A DNA stretch of 40,440 bases from DALYLB01 sp046154695 (GCA_046154695.1 JBJXFI010000125.1:1-40440), one strand, 5' to 3'. Shown: positions 1 through 8,621, numbered from the stretch's first letter. A program made the numbers and translations. Notes: generated from the sequence alone by a model not told the origin.

Positions 1-22
1 TCCCCCGGGGGGAGAGGCGGGA

Positions 23-1096
23 TCAGTCGATCCAGTCGGCGATGAAGATGTTTGTGTCTCCCGAGTTCGCCGCGTTGCGGTTGGAGCAGAAGACGATCTT
101 CCTGCCGTCGGGCGAAAACATGGGGAAACCGTCGAAGGTCTCGTTGAAGGTGATCCGTTCCTGGCCGGTCCCATCCGTATTGATCGCATAGACCTCGAAA
201 TTGCGCCCCCGCGCATCATCGAGATTGGACGAAAAGAGGATTCGCTTGCCGTTCGGGAAGAAGTAGGGGGCGAAATTGGCCTTTCCGTTGTTGGTGACGC
301 GACGCTTGTTCGAGCCATCCGCGTTCATCACCCAGATGTCGAGCTTGGACGGCCGGATGAGATTCTCCTTGAGGAGGGCGAGATAGTCGGCCTTCTCCTT
401 TTCGGTCTCGGGATGATGGGCCCGGAAGACGATCTGCCTCCCGTCCTGGCTCCAGAAAGGGCCTCCGTCATAGCCGAGATCTCTGGTGAGCTGTTTGACG
501 TTCCTCCCGTTCTTATCCATCGTGTAGATTTCGAGATCGCCGGTGCGCAAGCTGGTGAACGTGATCGCGCCGTCCCCCCGAATCGTCGCCTCCGCGTCAT
601 ACCGATCGGTGGTCGTCAGCGGCCGGGGATTGGATCCATCGAGATTGGCCTTGAAGATGTCGAAGCCCGGATAGAGCGCCCAGACATAGCCCATCGAAAA
701 ATCGGGCTTCGGCGGGCACTTCGGGGACGCCCGGAAGGTCGAGGCGTAAACGATCGACCTGTTGTCCGGCGTGAAGTACGAACAGGTCGTCTTGCCCTCG
801 CCGTTCGAAAGCCGCTTCATGTTCGATCCATCGATGTTCATCGAAAAGATCTGATCGCAGCCATCGCCCTTGTCGGCGCGCTGGAAGATCAATCTCTTGC
901 CGTCGCGGGAGAAGTACGCCTCCGCGTTCTCTCCCTCGAAGGTGAGCTGCCGGATGTTGGTGAAATGGCGCTCGCCGTCTTTTACGAGCGGCGCCGGCTG
1001 AACCTCGGCCTTCTGCGAATTCGCGTGCAGGGAAGCCACCTGAACCCCGCCGATCAATGCACACAGGGCGAGAAACAGGCTTACCGGGACTCGCAT
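23..1096 (-). CDS. Secreted TolB-like beta-propeller (PD40/WD40-like) protein
   Basis: This 357-residue protein starts with a cleavable-looking signal peptide (residues 1 to about 25), so it should act in the periplasm or outside the cell. The rest is a string of PD40-type blades with recurring patterns such as FSPDGRKIVF, SRDGKRLIF, MNADGSNKRRVT and NLDGSNPRPLT; I count five or six, enough for one propeller like the C-terminal half of TolB. No N-terminal TolB domain or catalytic domain is present, so a protein-binding or scaffold role is an inference and the partner is unknown. The start is supported by an AGGAGAGG ribosome site directly before ATG. That site lies immediately downstream of the pnp terminator hairpin, so this gene either has a promoter very close by or depends on readthrough. 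The window cuts off whatever lies downstream. Confidence 0.85.
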   Translation of the reverse strand: MRVPVSLFLALCALIGGVQVASLHANSQKAEVQPAPLVKDGERHFTNIRQLTFEGENAEAYFSRDGKRLIFQRADKGDGCDQIFSMNIDGSNMKRLSNGEGKTTCSYFTPDNRSIVYASTFRASPKCPPKPDFSMGYVWALYPGFDIFKANLDGSNPRPLTTTDRYDAEATIRGDGAITFTSLRTGDLEIYTMDKNGRNVKQLTRDLGYDGGPFWSQDGRQIVFRAHHPETEKEKADYLALLKENLIRPSKLDIWVMNADGSNKRRVTNNGKANFAPYFFPNGKRILFSSNLDDARGRNFEVYAINTDGTGQERITFNETFDGFPMFSPDGRKIVFCSNRNAANSGDTNIFIADWID

Positions 1097-1110
1097 TTTC
1101 CTCTCCTTGG

Positions 1111-1143
1111 AAAAAGTGGCACAAGCTGTCCAGCTTGTGCCAC
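1111..1143 (-). terminator. Rho-independent terminator of pnp
   Basis: A perfect 13-bp stem (GTGGCACAAGCTG, arms 1116-1128 and 1131-1143) closes on a 2-nt loop. On the minus strand it is followed at once by TTTTT (1115-1111). It lies 37 bp after the pnp stop codon. The downstream end runs straight into the ribosome site of the next minus-strand gene. Confidence 0.85.
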
Positions 1144-1179
1144 CATGCTTTTCATTGTTTCAGGGCGTCGCTAAGCGGC

Positions 1180-3300
1180 CTAGTCTTCGTCCTGGTCGCG
1201 ATTCTTGCCCCGCTTTTCGTCCTTGAGAACGGACTTTCGGCTGAGGCGAATCTTGTTCCCCTCGACGCCGATGCATTTGACCATGATCTGCTGGCCTTCG
1301 TGGAGTTCGTCGCGGACGTCGCGGACGCGATAGTCGGCGATCTCCGAAACGTGAAGCAGGCCATCGGTGCCCGGGAAGATCTCGACAAAGGCGCCGAAAT
1401 CGACGATGCGGGAGACGGTGCCGAGATAGGTCTGGCCGATCTCGGCCTCGGCGGTGAGATCGCGGATCATCTGAAGGGCGGCCTCGCCTGCCTCGCCGTT
1501 GGGCGTGGCGATGGCGACCTTGCCGTCATCGGAGATGTCGATCTTGGCGCCGGTCTTCTCCTGGATGCCGCGAATCACCTTGCCTCCCGGGCCAATGACG
1601 TCGCGGATCTTGTCGACGGGAATCTGCAGCGTCAGGATGCGAGGCGCGTACTTGCTCAGCTCCGCGCGGGGCTCCTTAATTACCTCATCCATCTTGTCGA
1701 GGATGAAGAGCCGGCCTTTTCGCGCCTGTTCGAGGGCTTCGGCCAGAATCTGGGGATTGAGTCCCGCGATCTTGATGTCCATCTGAAGGGCGGTGATGCC
1801 CTCGCGGGTTCCCGCGACCTTGAAGTCCATGTCGCCGTAATGGTCCTCGGCGCCCGCGATGTCGGTCAGGACGGCGAACTTCTTCTCCTCCATCACCAGG
1901 CCCATCGCCACGCCCGCGACCGGCGCCTTGATCGGCACGCCCGCGTCCATCAGCGAGAGGATGCCGCCGCAAACCGTCGCCATCGAGGACGACCCGTTCG
2001 ATTCGGTGATGTCCGAAACGAGGCGCACGATATACGGCCAATCGTCTCCCCCCGGCATGACCGCGTCGATCGCGCGGTGCGCCAGCGCCCCGTGGCCGAT
2101 CTCACGGCGTCCGGGGCTGCCCGTGCGCCCGGTCTCCCCGACCGAGAACGGCGGGAAGTTGTAGTTCAGCATAAACCGGCGCTTGACCTCCCCGAACTCC
2201 AGGCTGTCGAGATACTGCACATCCTGCGACGTGCCCAGCGTCGCGGTCACGATCGCCTGCGTCTCGCCCCGCGTGAAGAGCGAGGAGCCGTGCGTGCGCG
2301 GAATCCAGCCGACCTCGATCGAGATCGGGCGAATCTCCGAGAACCTGCGCCCGTCCGGACGGCGGCGATTGTTCAGAATGTCGTCCCGGAAGATCCCCTC
2401 TTTCAGCTTGTCGAACAACTCGCCCGCTTCCGCGCGCAGCTCCGGCTGCTCCTCCGGATAGCTCTCGATCACCCGCTTCTTCAAATTGTCGATCGCCGTG
2501 TAGCTTTCCAGCTTGGTCTTATCCTGCACGTTGATCGCCTCGCGCATCTCGCCCGAGAACTTCTCCGCGATCTCCTTGAGCATCTCCTCGTTGACGGCCT
2601 TCGGCGTGTATTCGCGCTTCTTGATCCCGAGCTTCTCGTACATCGCGCGCTGCAGCGCGCAGAGCTTCTTGATCTCGCCGTGACCGAACATCAGCGCTTC
2701 GAGAATGACCTGCTCGCTGACCTCCTTCGCGCCGGCCTCGACCATGACAATGGCCTCGTCGCTGCCCGCGATCGTCAGATTGAGCAGCGAATTGCGCTGC
2801 TGCTCATAGGTCGGATTGACGGCATATTTTCCTTCGACCAGACCGACGCGGACGCCCGCGATCGGCGTATGAAACGGAATATCCGAAAGATAGAGCGCCG
2901 CTGACGCTCCCGTAATCGAGAGAACATCGGGATCGTTGACGTCGTCGGCCGAGATCACCATCGAAATGATCTGTGTTTCGTGCTGGTATCCTTCCGGAAA
3001 GAGCGGGCGAATCGGCCGGTCGGTCAGCCGGCAGGTGATGATTTCGCGCTCGGTCGGGCGCCCTTCGCGCTTGAAATATCCGCCGGGAATCCGGCCGGAG
3101 GCATATCCGTACTCCCGGTAATCCACGGTCAGGGGGAAGAAATCCGCCCCCGCTTTGGGCTTTCGCGCCGAGACCGCGGTGACCAGCACCGTCGTCTCTC
3201 CCTGCGTGATCAGGACAGCGCCGTCCGCCTGTTTGGCAATGCGGCCGGTTTCGATCGTCAACTCACGGCCGCCAAGGTGAATGCCTTGTTTTAGAAACAT
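1180..3300 (-). CDS. pnp: Polyribonucleotide nucleotidyltransferase (PNPase)
   Basis: This cytoplasmic 3'-to-5' exoribonuclease degrades RNA by phosphorolysis, releasing nucleoside diphosphates, and forms a trimeric ring often within the degradosome. The 706-residue length matches the family. The order is RNase PH domain 1 (about 1-145), a helical linker, RNase PH domain 2 (about 315-540, with FMLNYNFPPFSVGE and RREIGHGALAHRA), a KH domain (about 560-615, GXXG loop GPGGK near 570) and an S1 domain (about 620-690, with VDFGAFVEIFPGTDGLLHVS). A charged tail ends the protein. The start ATG is preceded by TAGGAGAAAACG. It lies downstream of rpsO in the conserved rpsO-pnp order, although 520 bp separate them. 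A strong terminator follows. Confidence 0.98.
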   Translation of the reverse strand: MFLKQGIHLGGRELTIETGRIAKQADGAVLITQGETTVLVTAVSARKPKAGADFFPLTVDYREYGYASGRIPGGYFKREGRPTEREIITCRLTDRPIRPLFPEGYQHETQIISMVISADDVNDPDVLSITGASAALYLSDIPFHTPIAGVRVGLVEGKYAVNPTYEQQRNSLLNLTIAGSDEAIVMVEAGAKEVSEQVILEALMFGHGEIKKLCALQRAMYEKLGIKKREYTPKAVNEEMLKEIAEKFSGEMREAINVQDKTKLESYTAIDNLKKRVIESYPEEQPELRAEAGELFDKLKEGIFRDDILNNRRRPDGRRFSEIRPISIEVGWIPRTHGSSLFTRGETQAIVTATLGTSQDVQYLDSLEFGEVKRRFMLNYNFPPFSVGETGRTGSPGRREIGHGALAHRAIDAVMPGGDDWPYIVRLVSDITESNGSSSMATVCGGILSLMDAGVPIKAPVAGVAMGLVMEEKKFAVLTDIAGAEDHYGDMDFKVAGTREGITALQMDIKIAGLNPQILAEALEQARKGRLFILDKMDEVIKEPRAELSKYAPRILTLQIPVDKIRDVIGPGGKVIRGIQEKTGAKIDISDDGKVAIATPNGEAGEAALQMIRDLTAEAEIGQTYLGTVSRIVDFGAFVEIFPGTDGLLHVSEIADYRVRDVRDELHEGQQIMVKCIGVEGNKIRLSRKSVLKDEKRGKNRDQDED

Positions 3301-3820
<520 letters not shown>

Positions 3821-4090
3821 CTACTTTCTCAAGCCCAGGCGACCGATCAGATCGTGATAGCGATTGATGTCGCGGCGCTTCAGATAGTCGAGCAGGCTTC
3901 GACGCTGGCTGACCAGCTTGAGCAGACCCCGACGCGAGTGATTGTCCTTCTTGTGCGTCTTGAAATGGTCCGTCAACTCGTTGATCCGCTTCGTCAACAA
4001 CGCAACCTGCACTTCCGGTGATCCGGTGTCGGTCGTATGCGTCTTGTACTCCGTGATAATGCCGAATTTAGCCTCTTTTGCTAAAGCCAT
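3821..4090 (-). CDS. rpsO: 30S ribosomal protein S15
   Basis: This 89-residue protein is full length for S15, which binds 16S rRNA early in assembly of the 30S platform. The S15 core is plain: DTGSPEVQVALLTKRINELT (residues about 22-41), HFKTHKKDNHSRRGLL and LVSQRRSLLDYLKRRD, ending RYHDLIGRLGLRK. A GGAGG sequence lies about 13 nt before the ATG, a slightly long spacing. It precedes pnp on the same strand, with a hairpin right after the stop. S15 represses its own translation in several bacteria, but I did not identify such a leader structure here. Confidence 0.98.
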   Translation of the reverse strand: MALAKEAKFGIITEYKTHTTDTGSPEVQVALLTKRINELTDHFKTHKKDNHSRRGLLKLVSQRRSLLDYLKRRDINRYHDLIGRLGLRK

Positions 4091-4264
4091 TACTGACTAT
4101 TTGCCTCCAATACAATGGGTCTGATTCGTTTCTGTTAGCAATTAAGATCTGGAGGGTAGCAGAGGCCCGCGGAAAGTTCAAGGCCTTCACCGAGTTGCCT
4201 CGATTTGGCTGGAAATGAGCTGCCGGTTTGGCCGGACTGGACGGCGGCGGGAGCGCTGCGGTAG

Positions 4265-4387
4265 AGTCTGTGTCGTTTCCAGGATTTAATTCATTCTGCC
4301 GAGGGCAACCCGTCGCTGGAAATTCTGTATCCAGAGATTCGATCGCGGGTCAGGGAACTTGTTGAGAAAATCTTCGAAAACGTATGA
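4265..4387 (+). pseudogene. Possible C-terminal remnant of a small gene upstream of 4384
   Basis: After an in-frame TAG at 4262, about 40 open codons read into the TGA at 4385-4387, which overlaps the ATG of the next gene in an ATGA junction. The end reads like a charged helix (YPEIRSRVRELVEKIFENV), and ATGA coupling is typical of real operons. No ATG, GTG or TTG start exists in this frame after the TAG, so if it was a gene it has lost its 5' part. Chance is a real alternative. Confidence 0.2.
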
Positions 4388-4767
4388 ACCAATTAGATAA
4401 GGCCAGGCTCGCGGCGCGAAAGGAGCGCTTTTTACAGGACCCCTTGCCGGTTCGGCTCGGAAATCTGGCGTCCAATCTTACGCGCTTGAGGGCATTTTCC
4501 ACGCGGCCTGAGATGGGGGATGCCGCGAAGCGGGTCTTGTGGGAGAGTAAACATTTTACAGAGTGGGCGGGGCTGGCTGCGGAGCATCCGGTTCAGGTGG
4601 AACTGGTTGAACTGCAGCGGCGCCTTGCGAGGTGGCAATTGGAATGGAATGCCGTGTGGGCATACCCGGAGTCGCGCGCACAGTTTGGCGAAGTGGCGAG
4701 GCAGTGGTCAGAGCGCGTGCTCGAGTTTTCCGGACTGCTGACTGAGGTTCGAGGACAACAAGCATAG
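4384..4767 (+). CDS. Conserved hypothetical protein, 127 residues
   Basis: I cannot assign a function. The protein is short, helical and soluble, with no signal peptide or membrane segment. It is rich in Arg, Leu, Glu and Trp, with patches such as PLPVRLGNLASNLTRLRAF (about 21-39) and ELQRRLARWQLEWNAVWAYP. It resembles small uncharacterised proteins found in many bacteria, but this is an impression rather than a search. It ends 7 bp before the Tat-exported RidA-like gene, which has its own GGAGAG ribosome site, so the two are probably co-transcribed. Its ATG overlaps the stop of a possible broken upstream frame. No strong ribosome site precedes the start. Confidence 0.7.
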   Translation: MNQLDKARLAARKERFLQDPLPVRLGNLASNLTRLRAFSTRPEMGDAAKRVLWESKHFTEWAGLAAEHPVQVELVELQRRLARWQLEWNAVWAYPESRAQFGEVARQWSERVLEFSGLLTEVRGQQA

Positions 4768-4774
4768 GAGAGAC

Positions 4775-5239
4775 ATGATGAATACCAGACGCAGGCAGAT
4801 TTTGAAGGCGGCGGCGGCGACGGCAGTGGCTGCGCCGTCGGTGCAGGCGGCGGCTCAGGGACCGAAGAAGAAGGTCCACTATCGAGGCGGGAAGAAGCCG
4901 GAGGTGAAACCGGGACAGGCGCCGCCGCTCTTTTCGGGGGGAGTCTCATACGGCAATCTGCTGTTTGTCGCGGGCAAGGGCGCGCATTTTCAAGGGGACA
5001 TCAAGGCGCACACGAAACATGTGCTCGATGAGATCGAGAAGGAGCTGGTCAACGCCGGATCGTCGATGGACAAGGTGCTCAAGTGCAATGTCTATCTCGC
5101 CGACGGGAAGGACTATCAGGCGATGAACGAGGCCTTCCGCGGACGGTTCGGAGAAGAGCCGCCGGTGCGAACGACGATTGCGGCGGCCTGGATTCCGGGG
5201 GATTCGCTGGTCGAGATCGATGTCATCGCCTACATTTAG
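4775..5239 (+). CDS. Tat-exported RidA/YjgF-family protein
   Basis: The 154-residue protein has a twin-arginine signal (RRRQILK, then a hydrophobic Ala/Val stretch to about residue 28) followed by a complete RidA domain. RidA enzymes hydrolyse reactive enamine/imine intermediates such as 2-aminoacrylate, normally in the cytoplasm. The family's key arginine is kept in VRTTIAAAWIPGD (R132), as is the VEIDVIA strand with E147. Deaminase activity is therefore possible, but the export signal argues for a periplasmic substrate. Two adjacent ATG codons (4775 and 4778) can serve; GGAGAG lies just upstream. Next downstream, 9 bp away, is another Tat substrate (DUF362), which suggests a common periplasmic role. 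The true substrate is unknown. Confidence 0.88.
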   Translation: MMNTRRRQILKAAAATAVAAPSVQAAAQGPKKKVHYRGGKKPEVKPGQAPPLFSGGVSYGNLLFVAGKGAHFQGDIKAHTKHVLDEIEKELVNAGSSMDKVLKCNVYLADGKDYQAMNEAFRGRFGEEPPVRTTIAAAWIPGDSLVEIDVIAYI

Positions 5240-5248
5240 GGAACTGTT

Positions 5249-6412
5249 ATGGAACGCAGAACATTCGTCAAACTGATGGCGGCCTCTCCGCTGGCTCCCC
5301 GGGGCGCGGCGGGAGGCGTGCCGGGAGAGCGGGGGCGGGTGATTCCGAAGTATCGTGTCGTGACCGGATACAAGGCCGCCGCGGTTCCGGGGATGCCGGG
5401 CCCGTATCCGGGGACCGTGATCAATGTCCATGCGGCATCGAGCCTGAGCGAGGATGGATTGACGATCAACGGGGGCGTGGTACGGGAGATGATGGCGCGC
5501 GGGATGCGGGAGCTGACCGGCGAGAAGGCGTTGATCGATGCTTGGCGCCGGTTCTTCGTACCGGACGATATCGTGGGAATCAAGGTCAATTGCGGCGGGC
5601 ACCCGTGGGCGGTCTCGGCGCACGATATCGTCGCCGAGACGGTGCGGAATCTGATGGCCGTCGGCGTCAAGCCCCATCAGATCTATGTTTATGAGCGGTT
5701 CGAGAATCAGATGCGCGAGGTGAATTACGCCCCCCATCTGCCGGAATCGGTCAACATCCATGCGGCCGAGCGGGAGAACCGGCACGTGGATCATCTCAAT
5801 TACGATCCGACGACCTATGTCGAGGCCGATTTCTTCGGCGAGGAGGACACGCGGTCGAACATGATCAAGCTGATCTCGCGTACGCTGACCAAGATCATCA
5901 ACATTCCGAACATCAAGGATCACGGGGCGACGGGCGTGACCGGCTGCTTGAAAAACATCGCCTACGGCGGGTTCTCGAACGTGGCGCGGACGCATTTCAA
6001 GGGCGTATCGCACACCTATTCCTTCGTGGGGACGCTCGCCGCGGTCGAGCCGCTGCGGTCGCGGACGGTGCTGCAGATCATGGACGGGCTGCGCGGGGTC
6101 TGGCATGGCGGGCCGTTTGCGCGGACGTTGAAATATGTCTTTTTTCCGCGGCAGATCTGGTTCGGGACCGATCCGGTGGCGATGGACCGGGTGTTGCTCG
6201 ACGTGATCGAGGCGGAGCGGAAGCGGCGCGGCGCGATTTCGGTCTGGAACCGGGATCCGAACACGCTCGATTTCAACAATGGCGGGAATCGCGATCAGGA
6301 TCCGAACACCAATATCATCATCCGCGAGCCGGGGCATATCGAGTTTGCGGCCGGGCTCGGGCTCGGGGTGCATGAGATCGGGAAGATCAAGGTCCGGGAG
6401 ATCGAGGTATGA
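5249..6412 (+). CDS. Tat-exported DUF362 domain protein
   Basis: The 387-residue protein begins with a Tat motif (ERRTFVKL) and a short hydrophobic segment, then a DUF362 domain. Diagnostic stretches are DDIVGIKVNCGG (about 108-119), NIPNIKDHGATGVTGCLKN, and FGTDPVAMDRVLLDVIE near the C-terminus. DUF362 is widespread and usually linked with iron-sulfur or other redox proteins, but its reaction is not established. No cysteine-rich ferredoxin motif is visible in this copy. The start has only a weak ribosome site. The stop overlaps the next ATG as ATGA, indicating coupled translation. With the exported RidA-like protein upstream, it forms a compact exported-protein operon. Confidence 0.85.
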   Translation: MERRTFVKLMAASPLAPRGAAGGVPGERGRVIPKYRVVTGYKAAAVPGMPGPYPGTVINVHAASSLSEDGLTINGGVVREMMARGMRELTGEKALIDAWRRFFVPDDIVGIKVNCGGHPWAVSAHDIVAETVRNLMAVGVKPHQIYVYERFENQMREVNYAPHLPESVNIHAAERENRHVDHLNYDPTTYVEADFFGEEDTRSNMIKLISRTLTKIINIPNIKDHGATGVTGCLKNIAYGGFSNVARTHFKGVSHTYSFVGTLAAVEPLRSRTVLQIMDGLRGVWHGGPFARTLKYVFFPRQIWFGTDPVAMDRVLLDVIEAERKRRGAISVWNRDPNTLDFNNGGNRDQDPNTNIIIREPGHIEFAAGLGLGVHEIGKIKVREIEV

Positions 6413-7458
6413 GGCCGCGCGCGAAAGGGTGGGGCGTTGCGTCCGGGCTCGCGGTTTTCGCGCTGGCGGGCGGATCGCTATTGGGCGAATGGGCGAATCC
6501 GCGGGCAGAGGGGCAAAGCGGGGCCGAGAGCGCGCCGCGCCTCCCGCTGGTCTATTGGACGGAGGGGGTCGAGACGTCCGAACGCATACGGAAGGCGGGC
6601 GTAGAGCCGATCGCCGTCCCCGCCGAGAGCGCCGACGGCTGGCGGGGGGCGGGAATCAGGATCGTCCCCGTTACGAAGGCGGACCTGGAGCGCCGGCGAA
6701 AGACGATCGTGCCGCGCATCGCGGGCCGGGGGAACGTGGCCTCGGCCACGCGCCGCCCATGGATCGACGCCAACGGCTGGCTGTACCTGCGACAGCCCGT
6801 GGGAAAATTCTTAGCCGAACTGCCCGCGGGAAGGGCGCCACTCGCCGCCGCCGAGGCCTATGTCTATCAGGCCGACCTGTTGATGAAGATCGATCCGGGG
6901 GATTTGGAAGCCGTGGGGGAGGTCGCTTCGTTTTTCCGCGCGCTGCCGGCGGCGAGACCGCTTCCCGCGGTGGGGGATCTGGCGGTGATCGATGACGGAT
7001 CGGACGCGATCGGCGAGGTGATGAACCTCCTGACGCGCCGCAACCTGCTCTTCGAACTGCTTCCGCGCTCCTCCGCGAAGTATCGAATCAACATCCGGCT
7101 CGGGACGAAGGCATACCCGGCCGCCGATGCGGCTGATCCCAGCGAGTTCGCGTTGAAGATTCGCCATCAACTGGGGGATGAGAACCGCAGCCTGCGAATC
7201 TATGGCAGCGAGACGGTTTTTGCGCGGTACACAGCCGGCGGCGGCCTCTTCCGGCTTCACTTATTGAACTACTCCAATTCGCAGATCGACGGGCTGCGCG
7301 TGAAACTGAAGGGGGCGGCTTCCGCCGGAGCCCTCGGCCGGGCCTTCGGCGTCGGCGAATTCACGCCGGATACCCCGGTGCAGGCCGACGGCGCCTACGA
7401 ATTCTCAATTCCGAGAATGAGACTCTATTCGATGATCGAGGGACGCCTCGCGCGGTGA
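6409..7458 (+). CDS. Secreted protein of unknown function, 349 residues
   Basis: I do not recognise the family. The N-terminus (RAKGWGVASGLAVFALAGGSLLG) is a signal peptide or membrane anchor. An alpha/beta-looking region follows (LPLVYWTEGVETSERIRKAG, VEPIAVPAES), then a long middle part. A beta-rich C-terminal region includes LFRLHLLNYSNSQIDGLRV, which resembles the C-terminal beta domains of some glycoside hydrolases. That likeness is weak and no catalytic residues can be named. It is translationally coupled to the DUF362 gene by ATGA. Its last 54 bp overlap the convergently transcribed apbE, so the two transcripts are antisense at their 3' ends. Confidence 0.75.
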   Translation: MRPRAKGWGVASGLAVFALAGGSLLGEWANPRAEGQSGAESAPRLPLVYWTEGVETSERIRKAGVEPIAVPAESADGWRGAGIRIVPVTKADLERRRKTIVPRIAGRGNVASATRRPWIDANGWLYLRQPVGKFLAELPAGRAPLAAAEAYVYQADLLMKIDPGDLEAVGEVASFFRALPAARPLPAVGDLAVIDDGSDAIGEVMNLLTRRNLLFELLPRSSAKYRINIRLGTKAYPAADAADPSEFALKIRHQLGDENRSLRIYGSETVFARYTAGGGLFRLHLLNYSNSQIDGLRVKLKGAASAGALGRAFGVGEFTPDTPVQADGAYEFSIPRMRLYSMIEGRLAR

Positions 7459-8445
7459 GACCGGACGCATACGGATCGTCCTCGCTCGCGCGCCGTCCGC
7501 GGCGGGCAGAAAGAAGATCACTTCCCGTGTCGCCGGAAAGCGAAATAGGTGAGCGCGGCTCCAGGCGGGGCCCCGCACATAATAGACATTGTCGAGCGCA
7601 TCGCCCGACGTTCCATCCTCCGCGACAACCGCGACGCTCAAAACACCCTGCACGGGCATGCCGGTTCGCGGATCCATAATGTGGGAATACCGCCTGCCGT
7701 TGAGCCGGAAGAATTTTTCATAACTCCCTGAAACGGACAAGGCCCGGTCTTTCAAGCGGACGGTCCTTGCGAACCCGCGGGGATCGGCCGGATCCTGGAG
7801 TCTCAGCTCCCACGCGTCCTCGTCCGGCGGCGCGCCGAGTCCATAGATCGTGCTGCCGCAGCCATTGACCAGCGCCCGTTCGACTCCCTTGCCGCGCAGC
7901 AAGGCGACGGCGCGGTCGACGGCATACCCCTTCGCGATTCCTCCCAGGTCGAGCTCGACGCCCTCGCGGTCGAATCGAACAGTCCGGTTTTCTCGATCGA
8001 GGATGACGCGGCGATACCCGACGTTCATTCGCGCGGATTTCAACTGACCGGGCGCGGGCATCCGGCCCTCGCCGCGAAAGAATCCCCACGCTTTCATCAG
8101 CGGGCCGACCGTGATGTCGAATGCGCCGTCCGACTCCCGGCTGTACCGCAGGCATTCGGCGATGAAATCGAAAAGCTCCGGTTCAACGGCGACCGGGCCG
8201 CGTCCGGCCTCCAGGTTGATCCGCGAGAGCGGGCTGTCGGGCCGGTAATGGCTCATCAGGCGATCGATGCGGTCGATTTCGTCGAACGCCGCCCCGACGA
8301 TTGCCGGCAACGCCTTCTCCTCCCGGCCATAGGCCACAATCGTGTAGGCGCAGCCCATCGAGACGCGGCTCTCTTCGTGCCGGTGGAACTCCCCGCCGCC
8401 GGAGAGCCCGAGAAGAAGGAACAATAACAGGCATGGAATCTTCAT
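7405..8445 (-). CDS. apbE: FAD:protein FMN transferase (ApbE family)
   Basis: ApbE attaches FMN from FAD to a threonine or serine in target flavoproteins outside the cytoplasm. The 346-residue length is typical. The N-terminus is a signal sequence or lipoprotein-like leader (MKIPCLLLFLLLGLSGGG). Family motifs are clear: VSMGCAYTIVAYG, ESDGAFDITVGPLMKAWGF, DLGGIAKGYAVDRA, ALVNGCGSTIYGLG, YSHIMDPRTGMP and TSGDALDN. The last corresponds to the family's metal-binding SDALxT stretch but reads GDALDN, a small deviation. No obvious FMN-acceptor domain is encoded in the window, so its substrate lies elsewhere or is unrecognised. The ribosome site is weak. Confidence 0.92.
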   Translation of the reverse strand: MKIPCLLLFLLLGLSGGGEFHRHEESRVSMGCAYTIVAYGREEKALPAIVGAAFDEIDRIDRLMSHYRPDSPLSRINLEAGRGPVAVEPELFDFIAECLRYSRESDGAFDITVGPLMKAWGFFRGEGRMPAPGQLKSARMNVGYRRVILDRENRTVRFDREGVELDLGGIAKGYAVDRAVALLRGKGVERALVNGCGSTIYGLGAPPDEDAWELRLQDPADPRGFARTVRLKDRALSVSGSYEKFFRLNGRRYSHIMDPRTGMPVQGVLSVAVVAEDGTSGDALDNVYYVRGPAWSRAHLFRFPATREVIFFLPAADGARARTIRMRPVSPREASLDHRIESHSRN

Positions 8446-8474
8446 CTGAATCCGAGCATTAGAAACACAGCCCT

Positions 8475-8512
8475 CCCCGTCTAGCGACGAATTTATTCGT
8501 CGCTAGACGGGG
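8475..8512. repeat. 38-bp perfect palindrome between divergent genes
   Basis: Two 18-bp arms (8475-8492 and 8495-8512) pair perfectly around a TT loop; each contains CCCCGTCTAGCGACGAAT or its complement. It lies 29 bp upstream of apbE (minus) and about 150 bp upstream of the plus-strand CBM9-like gene. It is therefore in a promoter region and cannot be the terminator of either gene. It could be an operator, a dispersed REP-like element or an insulator hairpin. Confidence 0.85.
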
Positions 8513-8592
8513 ATTCGGGTTTCATTCGATGGGCCGAATTGCCGTTGCCGTCTGTTTCGAACGTAGAGGCGCCATTTCCGTCCGCCCGCACA

Positions 8593-8621
8593 TTGCCAGT
8601 GCGAACCGATTGGAGGATGAT
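8593..8621 (+). promoter_or_regulatory. Candidate sigma-70-type promoter for the CBM9-like gene
   Basis: TTGCCA (8593-8598) and GATGAT (8616-8621) are separated by 17 bp, matching consensus at 5 of 6 and 4 of 6 positions. It would give a leader of roughly 35-40 nt before the ATG at 8665. No start site is known, so this is a pattern match only. Confidence 0.35.

Noticed and set aside
1..22. CCCCCGGGGG at the window start as a terminator
   Set aside because: The structure is cut by the window edge and too short to judge.
1057..2904. Long plus-strand frame antisense to pnp
   Set aside because: It is a mirror of pnp caused by high GC at third codon positions; its composition is Arg/Asp/Leu-rich and no domain is recognisable.
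5920..5960. GATGVTG in the DUF362 protein as an ApbE flavinylation site
   Set aside because: It resembles the FMN-acceptor pattern by chance; it lies in a stretch conserved in DUF362 proteins generally, and no FMN-binding domain surrounds it.
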